Position numbers and translations under genes: made by a program
The notes under the pieces: model-generated
Told to the model about the DNA's origin: nothing
Database searches by the model: none
What the model saw: only the letters and a program-made list of their open reading frames with translations
NCBI RefSeq assembly: GCF_014649655.1
Contig: NZ_BMTL01000002.1
Coordinates: 1-64,000, forward strand
Length of the DNA stretch: 64,000 bases
Source of the DNA: Streptomyces humidus
GTDB lineage: Bacteria; Actinomycetota; Actinomycetes; Streptomycetales; Streptomycetaceae
Direction: 5' to 3'
Part shown: positions 35,295 to 45,049 of the stretch, piece after piece
Layout: each line of letters opens with the position of its first letter
Numbering within the stretch: the first letter of the stretch is position 1

Positions 35295-37943
35295 TCAGAG
35301 CCCGTCCGAGCCACCGAGGCCCGTGAGCGCGCCCACCGGGTCGTAGTCGGGGGTGCCGCGGGGCCACCAGTCGTCATGGCCCGGTTCCGACTCGTACGCG
35401 TACCACAGCCCGTCCTGTCCGTAGCGGAGCTGCACATGGCCGCGGGGGTGGGTGAGGTGGTTGCGGCGCGGGCGGAAGGCGGGGAGGTCGGCGGCGAGGA
35501 GGAGCGGGCGGGCCCGGTCGAAGCGCCCGGCCGGCGGATCCCAGGACTCCTCCAGGACGGTCAGCCCCTCCGGGCCGCCCTGCCGCCAGGCGGCCACCGC
35601 GCGCGCCAGCTCGGAGGGGGTGCGGCCGGCGGCGGAGGCGAGCGAGGCGTACAGGGAGCGGGTGGCGGCGGTGAGCCCGGAACCGGGCCGGGACGCGGCG
35701 AGCCGTACGGCGTCCTGCCAGAGGGTCAGTCCCCCGATCTCGTCGCGCCCCGTCGCCAGAAGGGCGTACGCACGGGCCGCCGCGTCCGTCGCGAGGTGGT
35801 CCAGCGCGAAAGAGTCCGGGCCGTGCGGAGCGGACGGGTAGGCCGGGGGCTGCTCGGGGTGCGCCGGCAGGGGCAGCGGGGCGGGGAGGGGCGGGAGCCG
35901 GCGCTCGGCGAGGGCTTCGGCGGCCCGGACGCCCGCCAGGGGCTCCGGCTGCTGTTCCTGCTCCTGCGCGGCGCGGGCCGCACGGACGGCGTTGCGGCGG
36001 GACAGATCGTCGAGCACCTCGCGTTCCCCCCGGCCGCGCAGCAGGAGCAGCACGAAGGGGTCCGCGTCGAGGAGACGCGCCGTCTGGTAGCAGAGGGCGG
36101 CCGCGTGCTTGCACGGGTGACCGCGGTCGGGACAGCTGCACTGCGGTTCGAGGTCGCCGGGACCGGGCAGCAACGGCACCCCGCAGTCGGCGAGGGACTC
36201 GGGCATCTCCTTGTCGAGCAGCGCCGCGATGTGCCCGGCGCGCTCGACGGCGGCGTCCAGGAAGCGCTCCCAGTCGTCGCCTCCCAGCGTGCGCAGCCGG
36301 ACCTGCACGCGGTAGGGGCGGGGGCGGCTGCCCTGTACGTAGGCCAGGACCAGCCCGGGGGTGACCGTGATCGCGTCCACGTTTCCCTGCTCGGCGTAAC
36401 CGCGTCCGCGCCCCAGCCGCTCGAGGTCCAGGGCGCCCTCTTCGAGCGCGGCGACCCAGGCCTCGCCCCACCAGGTCTCGGCGAAGGGACCGCCGGTGCG
36501 GGGCGGGAAGGGCGGGAAGGTACGGCGGTGGTCGCCGTCCCGGGAGGGTGCGGCCATGGAGCGGGGCGCACGGGACGGCTCGACGGCCCCGACCGGTGCG
36601 CTCTCCCCGGCGGCCGGGGAAGGGACAGTCGAGGAAGAGCCGGTCGGGTAAGAGGCGGCGGGCTCGGTGACGTGCGGGGCCTCCACGCCGGCTCGGGCGG
36701 CCGCGCCCGCCCGGGTGCCCGAAGTCGCCGCACCGGTCTCGGCGACCGCGGAGGACGCCCGCGTCTCGGTGGCACGGGCGGGCGCGCCCGCTTCGGCCGG
36801 CCGGGCGGAGGCATGCGGTTCGGTCGGCCGGGGAGACTCGGTCGGTTCGGTGGCCGGACGTGGGGTTCCCTCCGGCCGCGTCGGAGTCGTGGGGTGTGCG
36901 TCGGTGTCGGGATCGGCCGTTCCGTCGGTCGGCATCCGGAACGCGCCCGCCAGCAAGTCCCTCACCGCACGCGCGCGTTCATCGGCGACCGGGTCGGGGG
37001 CTCGGCTGTGGAGCCGGTCTCCGAAGAGCCGGTCCCCGGGATGTCGGGGCTCGGGGCGAGGGCGGGGACGAGTTCGCCGGCCGGTGCGCTCCCCCTCGCG
37101 TCCGGTTCCCTCCCCCGTCTCGGTCGAACCCTGCCGAGCCTGCGCGCGGGCAGCGCGCAGTGCCTCACGGGCGACGTCCCCGGGGCGTGGCCCGGTCGGG
37201 ACGTGCGGGGTGGGTGGGACGTGCGGGGTGGTCGGGGCGGGTGGAACGTGCTGGGCGTGCGGGCCCTCTGCCTCCGGGGCGGTGTGCTCGGGTGCGACGG
37301 GGGTCGTGGTGCGGGAGGCGGCGGCCGACGGAGCCTGCGCGGCGGAAGAGGTGGCCGTCGTGGGAGACGCAGTCGGCGCCGAAGGGGTGCCGGGCGCGCG
37401 TCGCAGGGCCGCGCGGGCCGCGTCGGCAGGACCGGACGGACCGGACGGACCGGGGGCGGATCCTCCGGGCGTCCGGTCGGCGTGCGGCCGCCGGGTCTCG
37501 GACGACGGCCCGTCCGCCGGTCGGCGGGCCGCTTGCTCGGCCCGCCGACCGGGCTGCTGCTCGGGCGTCCGTTCCGTCGCGGACGGTGTCAGCGGCGACC
37601 GCTGCTGCCCGTGCGCAAGCGCCCGTCCCGGCGGCGGTTCCTGTCGGCGTTCCCGGGCCGCCCTCAGCGCACGGCGCACCTCGTCGGCCGGGCTGGACTC
37701 GTGTTCCGGCCGCACCGGCCCCGCACCGGCCCCGCCCGTACCGGTCTGTTCGGCGTCGGCCCCGGCCCCGGCCCCGTCGTCCGCTTCGACCCCGTCGACG
37801 TGGGCCCCGTCGGCCCCATCGCCGTGTGCCCCGTCGGTGACAGGCCCCGCCGTGGCAGGTCCCTCGGTGTCAGGCCTGGTGGTGACGGCGTCGGCATGTT
37901 CCTCGTCCGTCTCGCGCCGCGCGCCCTCGCTCTCCGCCATCAC
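35295..37943 (-). CDS. SWIM zinc-finger protein with long disordered N-terminus
   Basis: 882 residues. The SWIM motif CxCx(n)CxH is at about 600 (CSCPDRGHPCKH) and is typical of proteins paired with SNF2 helicases. Residues 1 to about 470 are a low-complexity stretch of Ala/Pro/Thr/Arg, much longer than usual, with short repeated modules such as TPHVPPTPHVPTGP. The folded C-terminal half starts FPPFPPRTGGPFAETWWGEA and ends in a Trp-rich stretch. The stop is 35295; the ATG overlaps the helicase stop (ATGA), so the pair is cotranscribed with the helicase first. SWIM domains bind DNA or proteins; a role in DNA transaction is inferred. Confidence 0.9.
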   Translation of the reverse strand: MMAESEGARRETDEEHADAVTTRPDTEGPATAGPVTDGAHGDGADGAHVDGVEADDGAGAGADAEQTGTGGAGAGPVRPEHESSPADEVRRALRAARERRQEPPPGRALAHGQQRSPLTPSATERTPEQQPGRRAEQAARRPADGPSSETRRPHADRTPGGSAPGPSGPSGPADAARAALRRAPGTPSAPTASPTTATSSAAQAPSAAASRTTTPVAPEHTAPEAEGPHAQHVPPAPTTPHVPPTPHVPTGPRPGDVAREALRAARAQARQGSTETGEGTGREGERTGRRTRPRPRPEPRHPGDRLFGDRLHSRAPDPVADERARAVRDLLAGAFRMPTDGTADPDTDAHPTTPTRPEGTPRPATEPTESPRPTEPHASARPAEAGAPARATETRASSAVAETGAATSGTRAGAAARAGVEAPHVTEPAASYPTGSSSTVPSPAAGESAPVGAVEPSRAPRSMAAPSRDGDHRRTFPPFPPRTGGPFAETWWGEAWVAALEEGALDLERLGRGRGYAEQGNVDAITVTPGLVLAYVQGSRPRPYRVQVRLRTLGGDDWERFLDAAVERAGHIAALLDKEMPESLADCGVPLLPGPGDLEPQCSCPDRGHPCKHAAALCYQTARLLDADPFVLLLLRGRGEREVLDDLSRRNAVRAARAAQEQEQQPEPLAGVRAAEALAERRLPPLPAPLPLPAHPEQPPAYPSAPHGPDSFALDHLATDAAARAYALLATGRDEIGGLTLWQDAVRLAASRPGSGLTAATRSLYASLASAAGRTPSELARAVAAWRQGGPEGLTVLEESWDPPAGRFDRARPLLLAADLPAFRPRRNHLTHPRGHVQLRYGQDGLWYAYESEPGHDDWWPRGTPDYDPVGALTGLGGSDGL

Positions 37944-40783
37944 GCCTCCCTCCGCAGCCTGACCAGGTCGGACAGGTCACGGTCCGTGAGCTCGGTGAGA
38001 GCCGCCTCGCCGGAGCCGAGGATCGCGTCGGCCAGAGCGCGCTTGGCCTGCAGCATCTCGGCGATGCGGTCCTCGACGGTGCCCTCGGTGATCAGGCGGT
38101 GGACCTGGACGGGCTGGGTCTGCCCGATGCGGTAGGCGCGGTCGGTGGCCTGTTCCTCCACCGCCGGGTTCCACCAGCGGTCGAAGTGGACGACGTGGCC
38201 CGCGCGGGTGAGGTTGAGGCCGGTGCCGGCGGCCTTCAGGGAGAGGACGAGGACCGGGGTCGCGCCGTCCTGGAAGCGGTCCACCATCCGTTCCCGTTCC
38301 GGTACCGGAGTGCCGCCGTGCAGCAGCTCGACCGGGACCGCCCGCGCGGCGAGGTGGGCGGTGATCAGACGGGCCATTTCGACGTACTGCGTGAAGACGA
38401 GCGCCGAGCCGTCCTCCGCGAGGAGGGTGTCCAGCAGTTCGTCCAGCAGGGCCAGTTTGCCGGAGCGGGCGGCCAGGGCGTCGCCGACCGGGGCGTCGGC
38501 CTCCTTGAGATAGAGCACGGGGTGGTCGCAGATCTGCTTCAGCGCGCCCAGGAGCTTCAGCACCAGACCGCGCCGGGCCATGCCGTCCGCCGTCTCGATG
38601 GCCAGCAGCGACTCGCGCACGACCGCCTCGTACAGCGCCGCCTGTTCGCGGGTGAGCGGCACCGGGTGGTCCGTCTCGGTCTTGGGCGGCAGCTCGGGCA
38701 CGATGCCCGGGTCGGACTTCTTGCGGCGCAGGAGGAACGGGCGCACCAGGCGGGCGAGGCGCTCCACCGCCCCGTCGTCCTCGCCGTTCTCGACCGCGCG
38801 CGCGTGCCGGGCGCGGAAGGACTTCAGCGGGCCGAGGAGTCCCGGGGTGGTCCAGTCGAGCAGGGCCCAGAGTTCGGAGAGGTTGTTCTCCACGGGAGTG
38901 CCGGTCAGGGCCACGCGCGCGGGGGTCCCGATCGTGCGCAGCGCCTTCGCCGTCGCCGAGTAGGGGTTCTTCACGTGCTGAGCCTCGTCCGCGACGACCA
39001 TGCCCCAGGGGCGGTCGGCCAGGGCGGGAGCCGCCGACCGCATCGTGCCGTACGTGGTGAGGACGAAGCCGCCCGGCAGGTCCGCCAGGCTGCGGTCGGG
39101 GCCGTGGAAACGACGGACGGGGACGCCGGGCGCGAACCGCTGGATCTCGCGCTGCCAGTTGCCCAGGAGGGAGGCCGGGCAGACCACCAGGGTCGGCTCG
39201 GTGCGGGCCCGCTTCAGGTGCAGGGCGATGACCGTGATCGTCTTGCCGAGGCCCATGTCGTCGGCGAGACAGCCGCCGAGGCCGAGGGAGGTCATCAGGT
39301 CGAGCCAGGCCAGACCGCGCAGCTGGTAGTCGCGGAGCGTGGCGTCCAGGCCGGCGGGCGGCTCGGCCGGGTGCACCCCGGCGGTGAGTCGGTCGCGCAG
39401 GGCGGCCAGGGCACCGACGGGGACCGCCTCGATGTTCTCGCCGTCCACCTCGGCGGTGCCGGTGAGGGCGACGGACAGGGCGTCCACCGGGTCCAGCAGG
39501 CCCAGTTCGCGCTTGCGGGCCTTGCGCACGAGCGCAGGGTCCACCAGGACCCACTGGTCGCGGAGCCGGACGACCGGGCGGTGGGCCTCCGCCAGGGTGT
39601 CCATCTCGGCCTCGGTGAGCGGATCGCCGCCGAGCGCCAGCTGCCAGCGGAACTGCAGGAGGTCCTCGCTCTCGAAGAACCCGGTGCCGTCGGTCGCCGA
39701 GCCGGGCGCGGGCCGTACCACGGCGGCCGCGCTGAGGTCCTGCGCCAGGTCCCTCGGCCAGTGCACGGCGACCCCGGCCGCCGCGAGCCGGGTGGCCGCC
39801 ACCCCGAGCAGGTCGTTCAGCTCGTCCTCGGACAGGGCCAGGACGTCCGGCGCGTCCTGTTCGGCGAGCCGGGCGAGGGGCGGCCAGACGCGGGCCGCGC
39901 GGCGCACGGCGAGCGCCGCGTCCACGCGGGCGCGCGCGCCGAAGGCGGCGTCGGCCTCGCCCGCCCACAGGGCCGCCGCGTCGGTCACCAGCGTGGGGTC
40001 GGCGAGGCTGTGCACCTGGACGATCGCCGCACCCGCGCCGCGTGTGCGCCCGCTGTCGTCGCCGACGTCGAACATGTCGTACGCGGACAGGTCGAGGCGC
40101 AGCGAGATCCGCACGCCCGCGTCCATGCCGGCGGCGACCTCGGCGGCCCAGTCGTGCGCACCCGGCAGGCGTTGGGGCCGTTGGTCGGCGAAGGGCTTTC
40201 CGCACGCGTACGGTGCGGCGGGGGTCCGGGGAAGGGTGTCCGCGACGGCGTCCAGGAAGGAGCGCATCAGGGCCTCCGGACGCGGCAGGCGCAGTGCCCC
40301 GCCGCCCGGGAGCGGCACGGCGTGGCCCTCCGCCGGGAGCGCCGCGGCGACCGCGCGCAGGTGTGCGATGTCCTCGGGGTCCAGCGGACCGGCCCGCCAG
40401 GCGTCGTGTCCGGTGGGCGTCAGGCCGGGCAGCAGGCGGCCTCGCGCGGTCAGCCGCAGCGCGTGCAGCGCGGCCGCGCCCCAGCAGGCGGTCGCCGGGT
40501 GGGCGGCCGGGTCGCGGCGGGCGCGCACGAGCAGCGGGAGCGCCTGGTCGAGCGGCAGGGACAGGGCGGGGGCCTGCCGGCGGCGGATAGAGGAGCCGTG
40601 CCGGCGGACGACGGTGAGCTCCGTGCGCTCCGCGTCGGTCGCCGCGGGCAGCGGGGCGTCCGACGGGTCCCAGAACGCGACGCGGCCCTCGCGCGGGAGG
40701 GGCGCGGGCAGGAAGACGGCGGCGAGCCGGACGCGGTCGGAGCCGGGCTCCGCCCGGGCCGTGCCCTCGAGCATGGCGCTCAT
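37940..40783 (-). CDS. SNF2-family DEAD/DEAH helicase
   Basis: 947 residues. Walker A is LADDMGLGKT (about 505), then motif II VVADEAQHVKN (about 600) and LTGTPVENNLSELWALLDW. The helicase C domain has LVFTQYVEMARLITAHL, SLKAAGTGLNLTRAGHVVHF and AYRIGQTQPVQVHRL. These ATP-dependent translocases remodel DNA-protein complexes; bacterial RapA-like forms free RNA polymerase. It is the first gene of the pair with the SWIM protein. The start has a GTGG-rich ribosome site; the CAT at 40781-40783 begins MSAMLEGTARAEP. Confidence 0.95.
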   Translation of the reverse strand: MSAMLEGTARAEPGSDRVRLAAVFLPAPLPREGRVAFWDPSDAPLPAATDAERTELTVVRRHGSSIRRRQAPALSLPLDQALPLLVRARRDPAAHPATACWGAAALHALRLTARGRLLPGLTPTGHDAWRAGPLDPEDIAHLRAVAAALPAEGHAVPLPGGGALRLPRPEALMRSFLDAVADTLPRTPAAPYACGKPFADQRPQRLPGAHDWAAEVAAGMDAGVRISLRLDLSAYDMFDVGDDSGRTRGAGAAIVQVHSLADPTLVTDAAALWAGEADAAFGARARVDAALAVRRAARVWPPLARLAEQDAPDVLALSEDELNDLLGVAATRLAAAGVAVHWPRDLAQDLSAAAVVRPAPGSATDGTGFFESEDLLQFRWQLALGGDPLTEAEMDTLAEAHRPVVRLRDQWVLVDPALVRKARKRELGLLDPVDALSVALTGTAEVDGENIEAVPVGALAALRDRLTAGVHPAEPPAGLDATLRDYQLRGLAWLDLMTSLGLGGCLADDMGLGKTITVIALHLKRARTEPTLVVCPASLLGNWQREIQRFAPGVPVRRFHGPDRSLADLPGGFVLTTYGTMRSAAPALADRPWGMVVADEAQHVKNPYSATAKALRTIGTPARVALTGTPVENNLSELWALLDWTTPGLLGPLKSFRARHARAVENGEDDGAVERLARLVRPFLLRRKKSDPGIVPELPPKTETDHPVPLTREQAALYEAVVRESLLAIETADGMARRGLVLKLLGALKQICDHPVLYLKEADAPVGDALAARSGKLALLDELLDTLLAEDGSALVFTQYVEMARLITAHLAARAVPVELLHGGTPVPERERMVDRFQDGATPVLVLSLKAAGTGLNLTRAGHVVHFDRWWNPAVEEQATDRAYRIGQTQPVQVHRLITEGTVEDRIAEMLQAKRALADAILGSGEAALTELTDRDLSDLVRLRREA

Positions 40784-41015
40784 GCCTTGTGTCCACCTCC
40801 CGCCCGTGTGCCGGATCAGTCGTCTTCGACTCTACGGGCGGCCTCTGACAATCGGCTCCGGCAGCCGTGCCGGCCCTCCCCCGGCCCCCCTCCCCCGGCG
40901 CTCCTCCGGGAACGCGGCCGGCCCGGCCCGGTCGGGTTCGGACCGGTCCGATGCCGCCTGACCCGTCCGATCCGGCCGCGTCGGACCAAGCCAGGTCAGG
41001 TCAGGTCAGGTCAGG

Positions 41016-41609
41016 TCACGGGACGGTGCGCGAGACCACGTAGACGAAGGGGTAGGTCGCGTTGCCCGTGTTCACCACCACGTCCATCGTGGGGTCGGGG
41101 TTCTTCTGTTCACGGACGAGGCCGAAGTAGTCGCCGGGGCGGGCGCCGGGCCCGGTGAACTTCCAGCCGGTGATGTCCTGGTCGCGGGCGCTGATGGCGA
41201 TGTCGCCCTTCTTCAGGTCCGCGCGGCTGACGCCGAGGTGCGCGAGGAACTCGTCGAGGCCGACGTGGGTGGTCTGGAACTGGACGTAGAGACGGCTGGT
41301 CTTCCAGTTGTTCGTCTCGTAGTAGGCGACCTGGTTCGACGGGTGCGGGATCGGCACCTGGTACAGCCGGCGCTGGATCTTCGACGGCCAGCCCGCGGTC
41401 AGGCCGGTCGCCGAGTACTTCGCCTCCTTGTCCTTGCCGCTGTCGCGGCTCTGGTTGGCGGAGATCACCAGATAGCCGGCGGGGACGCCGATGAGCAGCA
41501 CGATGATCAGCAGGGTGAGCGACCTGCGGCGGATCACGTGCCGGCGGTCCTCGGGCGGGCGGGACTGCTCGTCCGGGGACGCGGCCTGACGGGGCAACGA
41601 GGGTGTCAT
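41016..41609 (-). CDS. Conserved single-pass membrane protein
   Basis: 197 residues. A basic, polar N-terminus (about 30 residues) precedes one membrane segment, SLTLLIIVLLIGVPAGYLVI, and an external domain with GWPSKIQRRLYQVPIPHPSN, LDEFLAHLGVSRADLKKGD and WKFTGPGARPGDYFGLV. It resembles Streptomyces proteins of unknown function found near sugar kinases. The start is MTPSLPRQ. A CAGGT pentamer repeat (40992-41018) overlaps the stop. The gap of 67 bp to the ROK kinase suggests an operon. Confidence 0.75.
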   Translation of the reverse strand: MTPSLPRQAASPDEQSRPPEDRRHVIRRRSLTLLIIVLLIGVPAGYLVISANQSRDSGKDKEAKYSATGLTAGWPSKIQRRLYQVPIPHPSNQVAYYETNNWKTSRLYVQFQTTHVGLDEFLAHLGVSRADLKKGDIAISARDQDITGWKFTGPGARPGDYFGLVREQKNPDPTMDVVVNTGNATYPFVYVVSRTVP

Positions 41610-41676
41610 GCGAGGTCCGGGGTCGTACGGGGCGGGGCGGCGGTCAGGCCGGCGCCGGGACGGGGCGACAGGGCGG

Positions 41677-42825
41677 TCAGGCCGTGTCCTGGGTGCGGCG
41701 GGCCGCCTCCGTGAACCGTTCGAAGCGTTCGAAGCGTTCCACCCGGCGGCGCTTGGCGCGCCGGAACCGGCGGGCGACCAGGCGGGCCAGGTCGGCGGCT
41801 CCGACCATGCCGGCCTCGGGACCGAGCTGGGCGCGCACGATCCGGGCCTCTGGGCGGTAGCCGCGGCCGGTGAGCTGACGCTTGAAGGCGTCGCGCGCGG
41901 GGCTGATCAGCAGGTCGTCGGCGGCCGAGACACCGCCGCCGATCACGAAGCACGACGGGTCGAGCGCGGCGGCCAGGTTGGCGATGCCGACGCCGAGCCA
42001 CTGCCCGATGTCCTGCAGCAGCTCGATGCACATGGCGTCACCCTCGCGGGCCAGTTCGGTGATCATCGGTCCGGTGATGTCGCCGATGTTGCCCTTGACG
42101 TGCTCGATGATCCCGTACGCCACCGGGGAGTCGGCGGCGGCCAGTTCGCGGGCCTCCCTGACCAGCGCGTTGCCGGAGCTGTACTGCTCCCAGCAGCCGC
42201 GGTTGCCGCACGGGCAGCGGTGACCGCCGGGCACGACCTGCATATGGCCGAACTCGCCGGCGACGCCGTACTTGCCGCGCTTGACCTGGCCGTCCTCCAG
42301 GATGGCGCCGCCGATGCCGGTGCCGAGGGTGATCATGACGAGGTGGTCCTCGCCGCGGCCCGCGCCGAAGCGCCATTCCGCCCAGGCGGCGGTGTTGGCG
42401 TCGTTGTCCACCAGGACGGGCACCGACAGCCGGCCGGAGAGCCGGTCGCGCAGCGGCTCGTTGCGCCAGGACAGATGGGGTGCGAACAGGACGCGGTTGC
42501 GGTCGGCGTCGACCCAGCCGGCCGCGCCGATGCCCACGGCGTGCACGTCGTGCCGGTCGGACAGATCCAGGACGAGTTCGGCGATGGTGTCCTCGACGAC
42601 CTTCGGGCTCTTGGACTTGTCCGGCGTCTCCGTGCGGAGCTTCTCCAGGATGTTGCCGTCGGCGTCGACGACGCCCGCCATCACCTTGGTGCCGCCGATG
42701 TCGATGCCGACGGTCGGCACACGGGGCGCGGTCAGGTGCGAGCGGCGCTCCCTCGTGCCCACCGTGCGGAGCGCGGGGGCGCGGCGGGAGCCGATGGGGG
42801 CGCTGAAGTTGCCGTAGGTGCTCAT
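41677..42825 (-). CDS. ROK-family sugar kinase (glucokinase-like)
   Basis: 382 residues. The phosphate-binding loop is VGIDIGGTKVMAGVVDADG (near 40-58), followed by the sugar site HLSWRNEPLRDRL and VDNDANTAAWAEWR. The ROK signature GEFGHMQVVPGGHRCPCGNRG, with CWEQ after it, holds a zinc-binding Cys cluster. The product phosphorylates glucose or a related sugar at C6. The extra N-terminus of about 35 residues is basic and not conserved in the family, so a later start is possible. The C-terminus carries a FERFERFE repeat from 9-bp DNA repeats. It lies upstream of the membrane-protein gene. Confidence 0.9.
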   Translation of the reverse strand: MSTYGNFSAPIGSRRAPALRTVGTRERRSHLTAPRVPTVGIDIGGTKVMAGVVDADGNILEKLRTETPDKSKSPKVVEDTIAELVLDLSDRHDVHAVGIGAAGWVDADRNRVLFAPHLSWRNEPLRDRLSGRLSVPVLVDNDANTAAWAEWRFGAGRGEDHLVMITLGTGIGGAILEDGQVKRGKYGVAGEFGHMQVVPGGHRCPCGNRGCWEQYSSGNALVREARELAAADSPVAYGIIEHVKGNIGDITGPMITELAREGDAMCIELLQDIGQWLGVGIANLAAALDPSCFVIGGGVSAADDLLISPARDAFKRQLTGRGYRPEARIVRAQLGPEAGMVGAADLARLVARRFRRAKRRRVERFERFERFTEAARRTQDTA

Positions 42826-43080
42826 CGCCGCCGATTCTGCCTCACCGCGGTGCCGGGTGCCGAGCGGGGCGGCGCGCCCGCGGCGAAGCGCAGGCCGACG
42901 CGGCCCGCGTCCGCGGCCGGTCCGCTCCCGCTCGTCCCGCGGGTCGTCGAGCCCGTCGCCGCCCGCCGCCAGCCGCCAGCCGTCCGCGGCGCGCCGTCCG
43001 CCGTCCGTCGCGTGACCCCTACGGGCGTGGGACGGGGCCGGCGGCCGTCAGAGCACTCGAAGTCACTCGGTGGCGCGCAT

Positions 43081-43120
43081 GACGCTCAGTGGCGCTCAGT
43101 GGCTCTCAGTGGCGCTCACG
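43081..43120. repeat. Decamer direct repeats at the 3' end of the GntR gene
   Basis: GACGCTCAGT, GGCGCTCAGT, GGCTCTCAGT and GGCGCTCACG lie in tandem at 10-bp spacing and run into the stop of the GntR gene. Slippage is the likely origin. The rest of the gap 42826-43115 shows no gene. Confidence 0.7.
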
Positions 43121-43880
43121 GGCGCACGAGCAGCTGGAACTCGAAGGAGTAGCGGGTCGGCCGGTAGAGGTGGTCGCCGAACTCGACCGCGCGGCCCGTG
43201 TCGTCGTAGGTCGTGCGCTGCATGGTCAGCAACGGGGCGCCCTCGTGCTCGGCGAGCCGCTCGGCCTCGGCGGCGGTGGCGGCGCGCGCGCCGATCGACT
43301 GCCGGGCACTGTGAAGGGTGATGCCGGCCGCCCGCATCAGGCGGTACAACCCGGTCGTCTGGAGCTGGCCGGTGTCCAGGTCGAGCAGCCCGGACGGCAG
43401 GTGGTTGCACAGGTAGGCCATCGGCTCGCCGTGTGCCAGCCGCAGCCGCTCCACCCGGTGGACGTCGCTTCCCTCCGCCACCGCGAGCGCCGCCGCGACT
43501 TCGGCTGACGCCTGCACCACGGTGTTGACCAGGACCGTCGTCGCGGGCCGCTGTCCCGCCGCCTCCAGATCGTCGTAGAGACTGCTCAGTTCCAGCGGCC
43601 GCTTGACCTGGCTGTGCACGACCTGGGTGCCGACGCCCCGGCGGCGCACCAGCAGGCCCTTGTCGACCAGTGACTGGATCGCCTGGCGGACGGTCGGCCG
43701 GGACAGGCCGAGCCGTGCCGCCAGCTCGATCTCGTTGCCCAGCAGGCTGCCGGGAGTGAGCGATCCGTGCTCGATCGCGGCCTCCAGCTGCTGCGCCAGC
43801 TGGAAGTACAACGGCACCGGGGAGGTTCGGTCCACACGTAGTTCTAGCTGCACGGTCGGGTCCACTTCTGGTTTCGGCAC
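43116..43880 (-). CDS. GntR-family regulator, HutC/UTRA type
   Basis: 254 residues. The winged helix (about 20-90) reads VPLYFQLAQQLEAAIEHGSL, then GNEIELAARLGLSRPTVRQA and LVRRRGVGTQVV. The UTRA ligand domain follows, with HRVERLRLAHGEPMAYLCN and RAVEFGDHLYRPTRYSFEF. Ligands in this branch are often sugar phosphates or histidine-pathway intermediates. The GTG at 43880 was chosen because the longer open frame is not conserved; its ribosome site is weak. It is divergent from the oxidoreductase at 43983 with TGTCCGGACA between them. Confidence 0.9.
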   Translation of the reverse strand: MPKPEVDPTVQLELRVDRTSPVPLYFQLAQQLEAAIEHGSLTPGSLLGNEIELAARLGLSRPTVRQAIQSLVDKGLLVRRRGVGTQVVHSQVKRPLELSSLYDDLEAAGQRPATTVLVNTVVQASAEVAAALAVAEGSDVHRVERLRLAHGEPMAYLCNHLPSGLLDLDTGQLQTTGLYRLMRAAGITLHSARQSIGARAATAAEAERLAEHEGAPLLTMQRTTYDDTGRAVEFGDHLYRPTRYSFEFQLLVRP

Positions 43881-43930
43881 GGCCCGAGCGTAGCTTCGGG
43901 GCCGGTTGACGGGAAGTCGTGTAGTTCGGT

Positions 43931-43952
43931 TGTCCGGACATACGCATTGACA
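43931..43952. promoter_or_regulatory. GntR operator and promoter between GntR and Gfo genes
   Basis: TGTCCGGACA (43931-43940) is a perfect 10-bp palindrome, in the 102-bp intergenic region. TTGACA (43947-43952) is a good -35 box for the oxidoreductase; the -10 box (CACTTT near 43971) is weak. Repression by the adjacent GntR protein is inferred. Confidence 0.55.
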
Positions 43953-43982
43953 GGGCACGGCCTGCGACGCCACTTTTGTTTC

Positions 43983-44996
43983 ATGCGCATCGGGGTCATC
44001 GGGACGGGCCGCATAGGCACCATTCATGCGAACACACTCAGCCGTCACCGCGAGGTCGGATCCCTGATCCTGACGGACGCGAATCCCGCGCGTGCCCAGG
44101 AGCTCGCGCTGCGGCTGGGCGAGACGGCCGCTCCCGGGGTGGACGAGATCTTCCGGTGGGGCGTGGACGCCGTGGTGATCACGACGGCGACCTCGGCCCA
44201 CGCCGAACTGATCGGTCGGGCAGCGCGCTCGGGCCTGCCGGTCTTCTGCGAGAAGCCGATCGCCCTCGATCTGGCGGGGACCTTACAGGCGATCGCCGAG
44301 GTCGAGACCGCCGGAACGATCCTTCAGATGGGCTTCCAGCGGCGCTTCGACGCGGGGTACGCGGGCGCCCGGGAGGCGGTGCGCTCGGGCAGGCTCGGAC
44401 GGCTGCACACGATCCGGGCGCTGACGTCCGACGAGTCGGCGCCCTCGCCCGCGTGGCTGCCGGTGTCCGGCGGCATCTACCGGGACGCGCTCGTCCACGA
44501 CTTCGACTGTCTGCGCTGGGTGACCGGGCGGGAGGTGGTCGACGTCTACGCCGCCGGGTCCGACGCCGGGCCCCCGATGTTCCGCGAGGCGGGCGACGTC
44601 GACACGGCGGCCGTGCTGCTCACCCTCGACGACGGAGCGCTCGCCACGGCGACGGCGACGCGGCTGAACGGCGCGGGCTACGACGTCCGGATGGAACTGG
44701 CCGGGGAGCTCGACCAGATCGTCGTGGGGCTGGACGACCGCACGCCGATCGCGTCCACCGAGCCCACCGGCCCGCCGGCCGCGGACAAGCCGTGGTCCGG
44801 GTTCCTGGAACGCTTCGGGCCCGCGTACGAGGCGGAGCTGAACGCCTTCGTGGACGTCGTCAGGGGTACGCGCCCCAATCCCTGCGACGGTCGCGAGGCC
44901 CTGCACGCCCTGCGGATCGCGGAGGCGTGCGAGGTGTCCCGACACGAACGCAGGGCGGTCGCCCTCACCGAGATCCCGGCGACGAACACGGGGTGA
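43983..44996 (+). CDS. Gfo/Idh/MocA-family NAD(P)-dependent oxidoreductase
   Basis: 337 residues. The N-terminal Rossmann fold starts MRIGVIGTGRIGTIHANTL and has VDAVVITTATSAHAELI and the family lysine motif CEKPIALD. The C-terminal alpha/beta domain has GFQRRFDAGYAGAREAV and IYRDALVHDFDCLRWVTG; H and D of VHDFD are the likely catalytic pair. Inositol 2-dehydrogenases are close in layout, but substrate is not settled. The ATG at 43983 was chosen; an upstream TTG in frame is part of the -35 box. No ribosome site is seen, so translation may be leaderless. Divergent from the GntR gene. Confidence 0.9.
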   Translation: MRIGVIGTGRIGTIHANTLSRHREVGSLILTDANPARAQELALRLGETAAPGVDEIFRWGVDAVVITTATSAHAELIGRAARSGLPVFCEKPIALDLAGTLQAIAEVETAGTILQMGFQRRFDAGYAGAREAVRSGRLGRLHTIRALTSDESAPSPAWLPVSGGIYRDALVHDFDCLRWVTGREVVDVYAAGSDAGPPMFREAGDVDTAAVLLTLDDGALATATATRLNGAGYDVRMELAGELDQIVVGLDDRTPIASTEPTGPPAADKPWSGFLERFGPAYEAELNAFVDVVRGTRPNPCDGREALHALRIAEACEVSRHERRAVALTEIPATNTG

Positions 44997-45049
44997 CCGC
45001 CCGCCCCACCCCGCGCGGGTGGATGACCCCACCGCCCCGCGGCCGGCGT

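Noticed and set aside
43947..43982. TTG start upstream of the Gfo/Idh/MocA gene
   Set aside because: TTGACA there fits a -35 box and the added residues are not conserved-looking; the ATG at 43983 begins the Rossmann fold.
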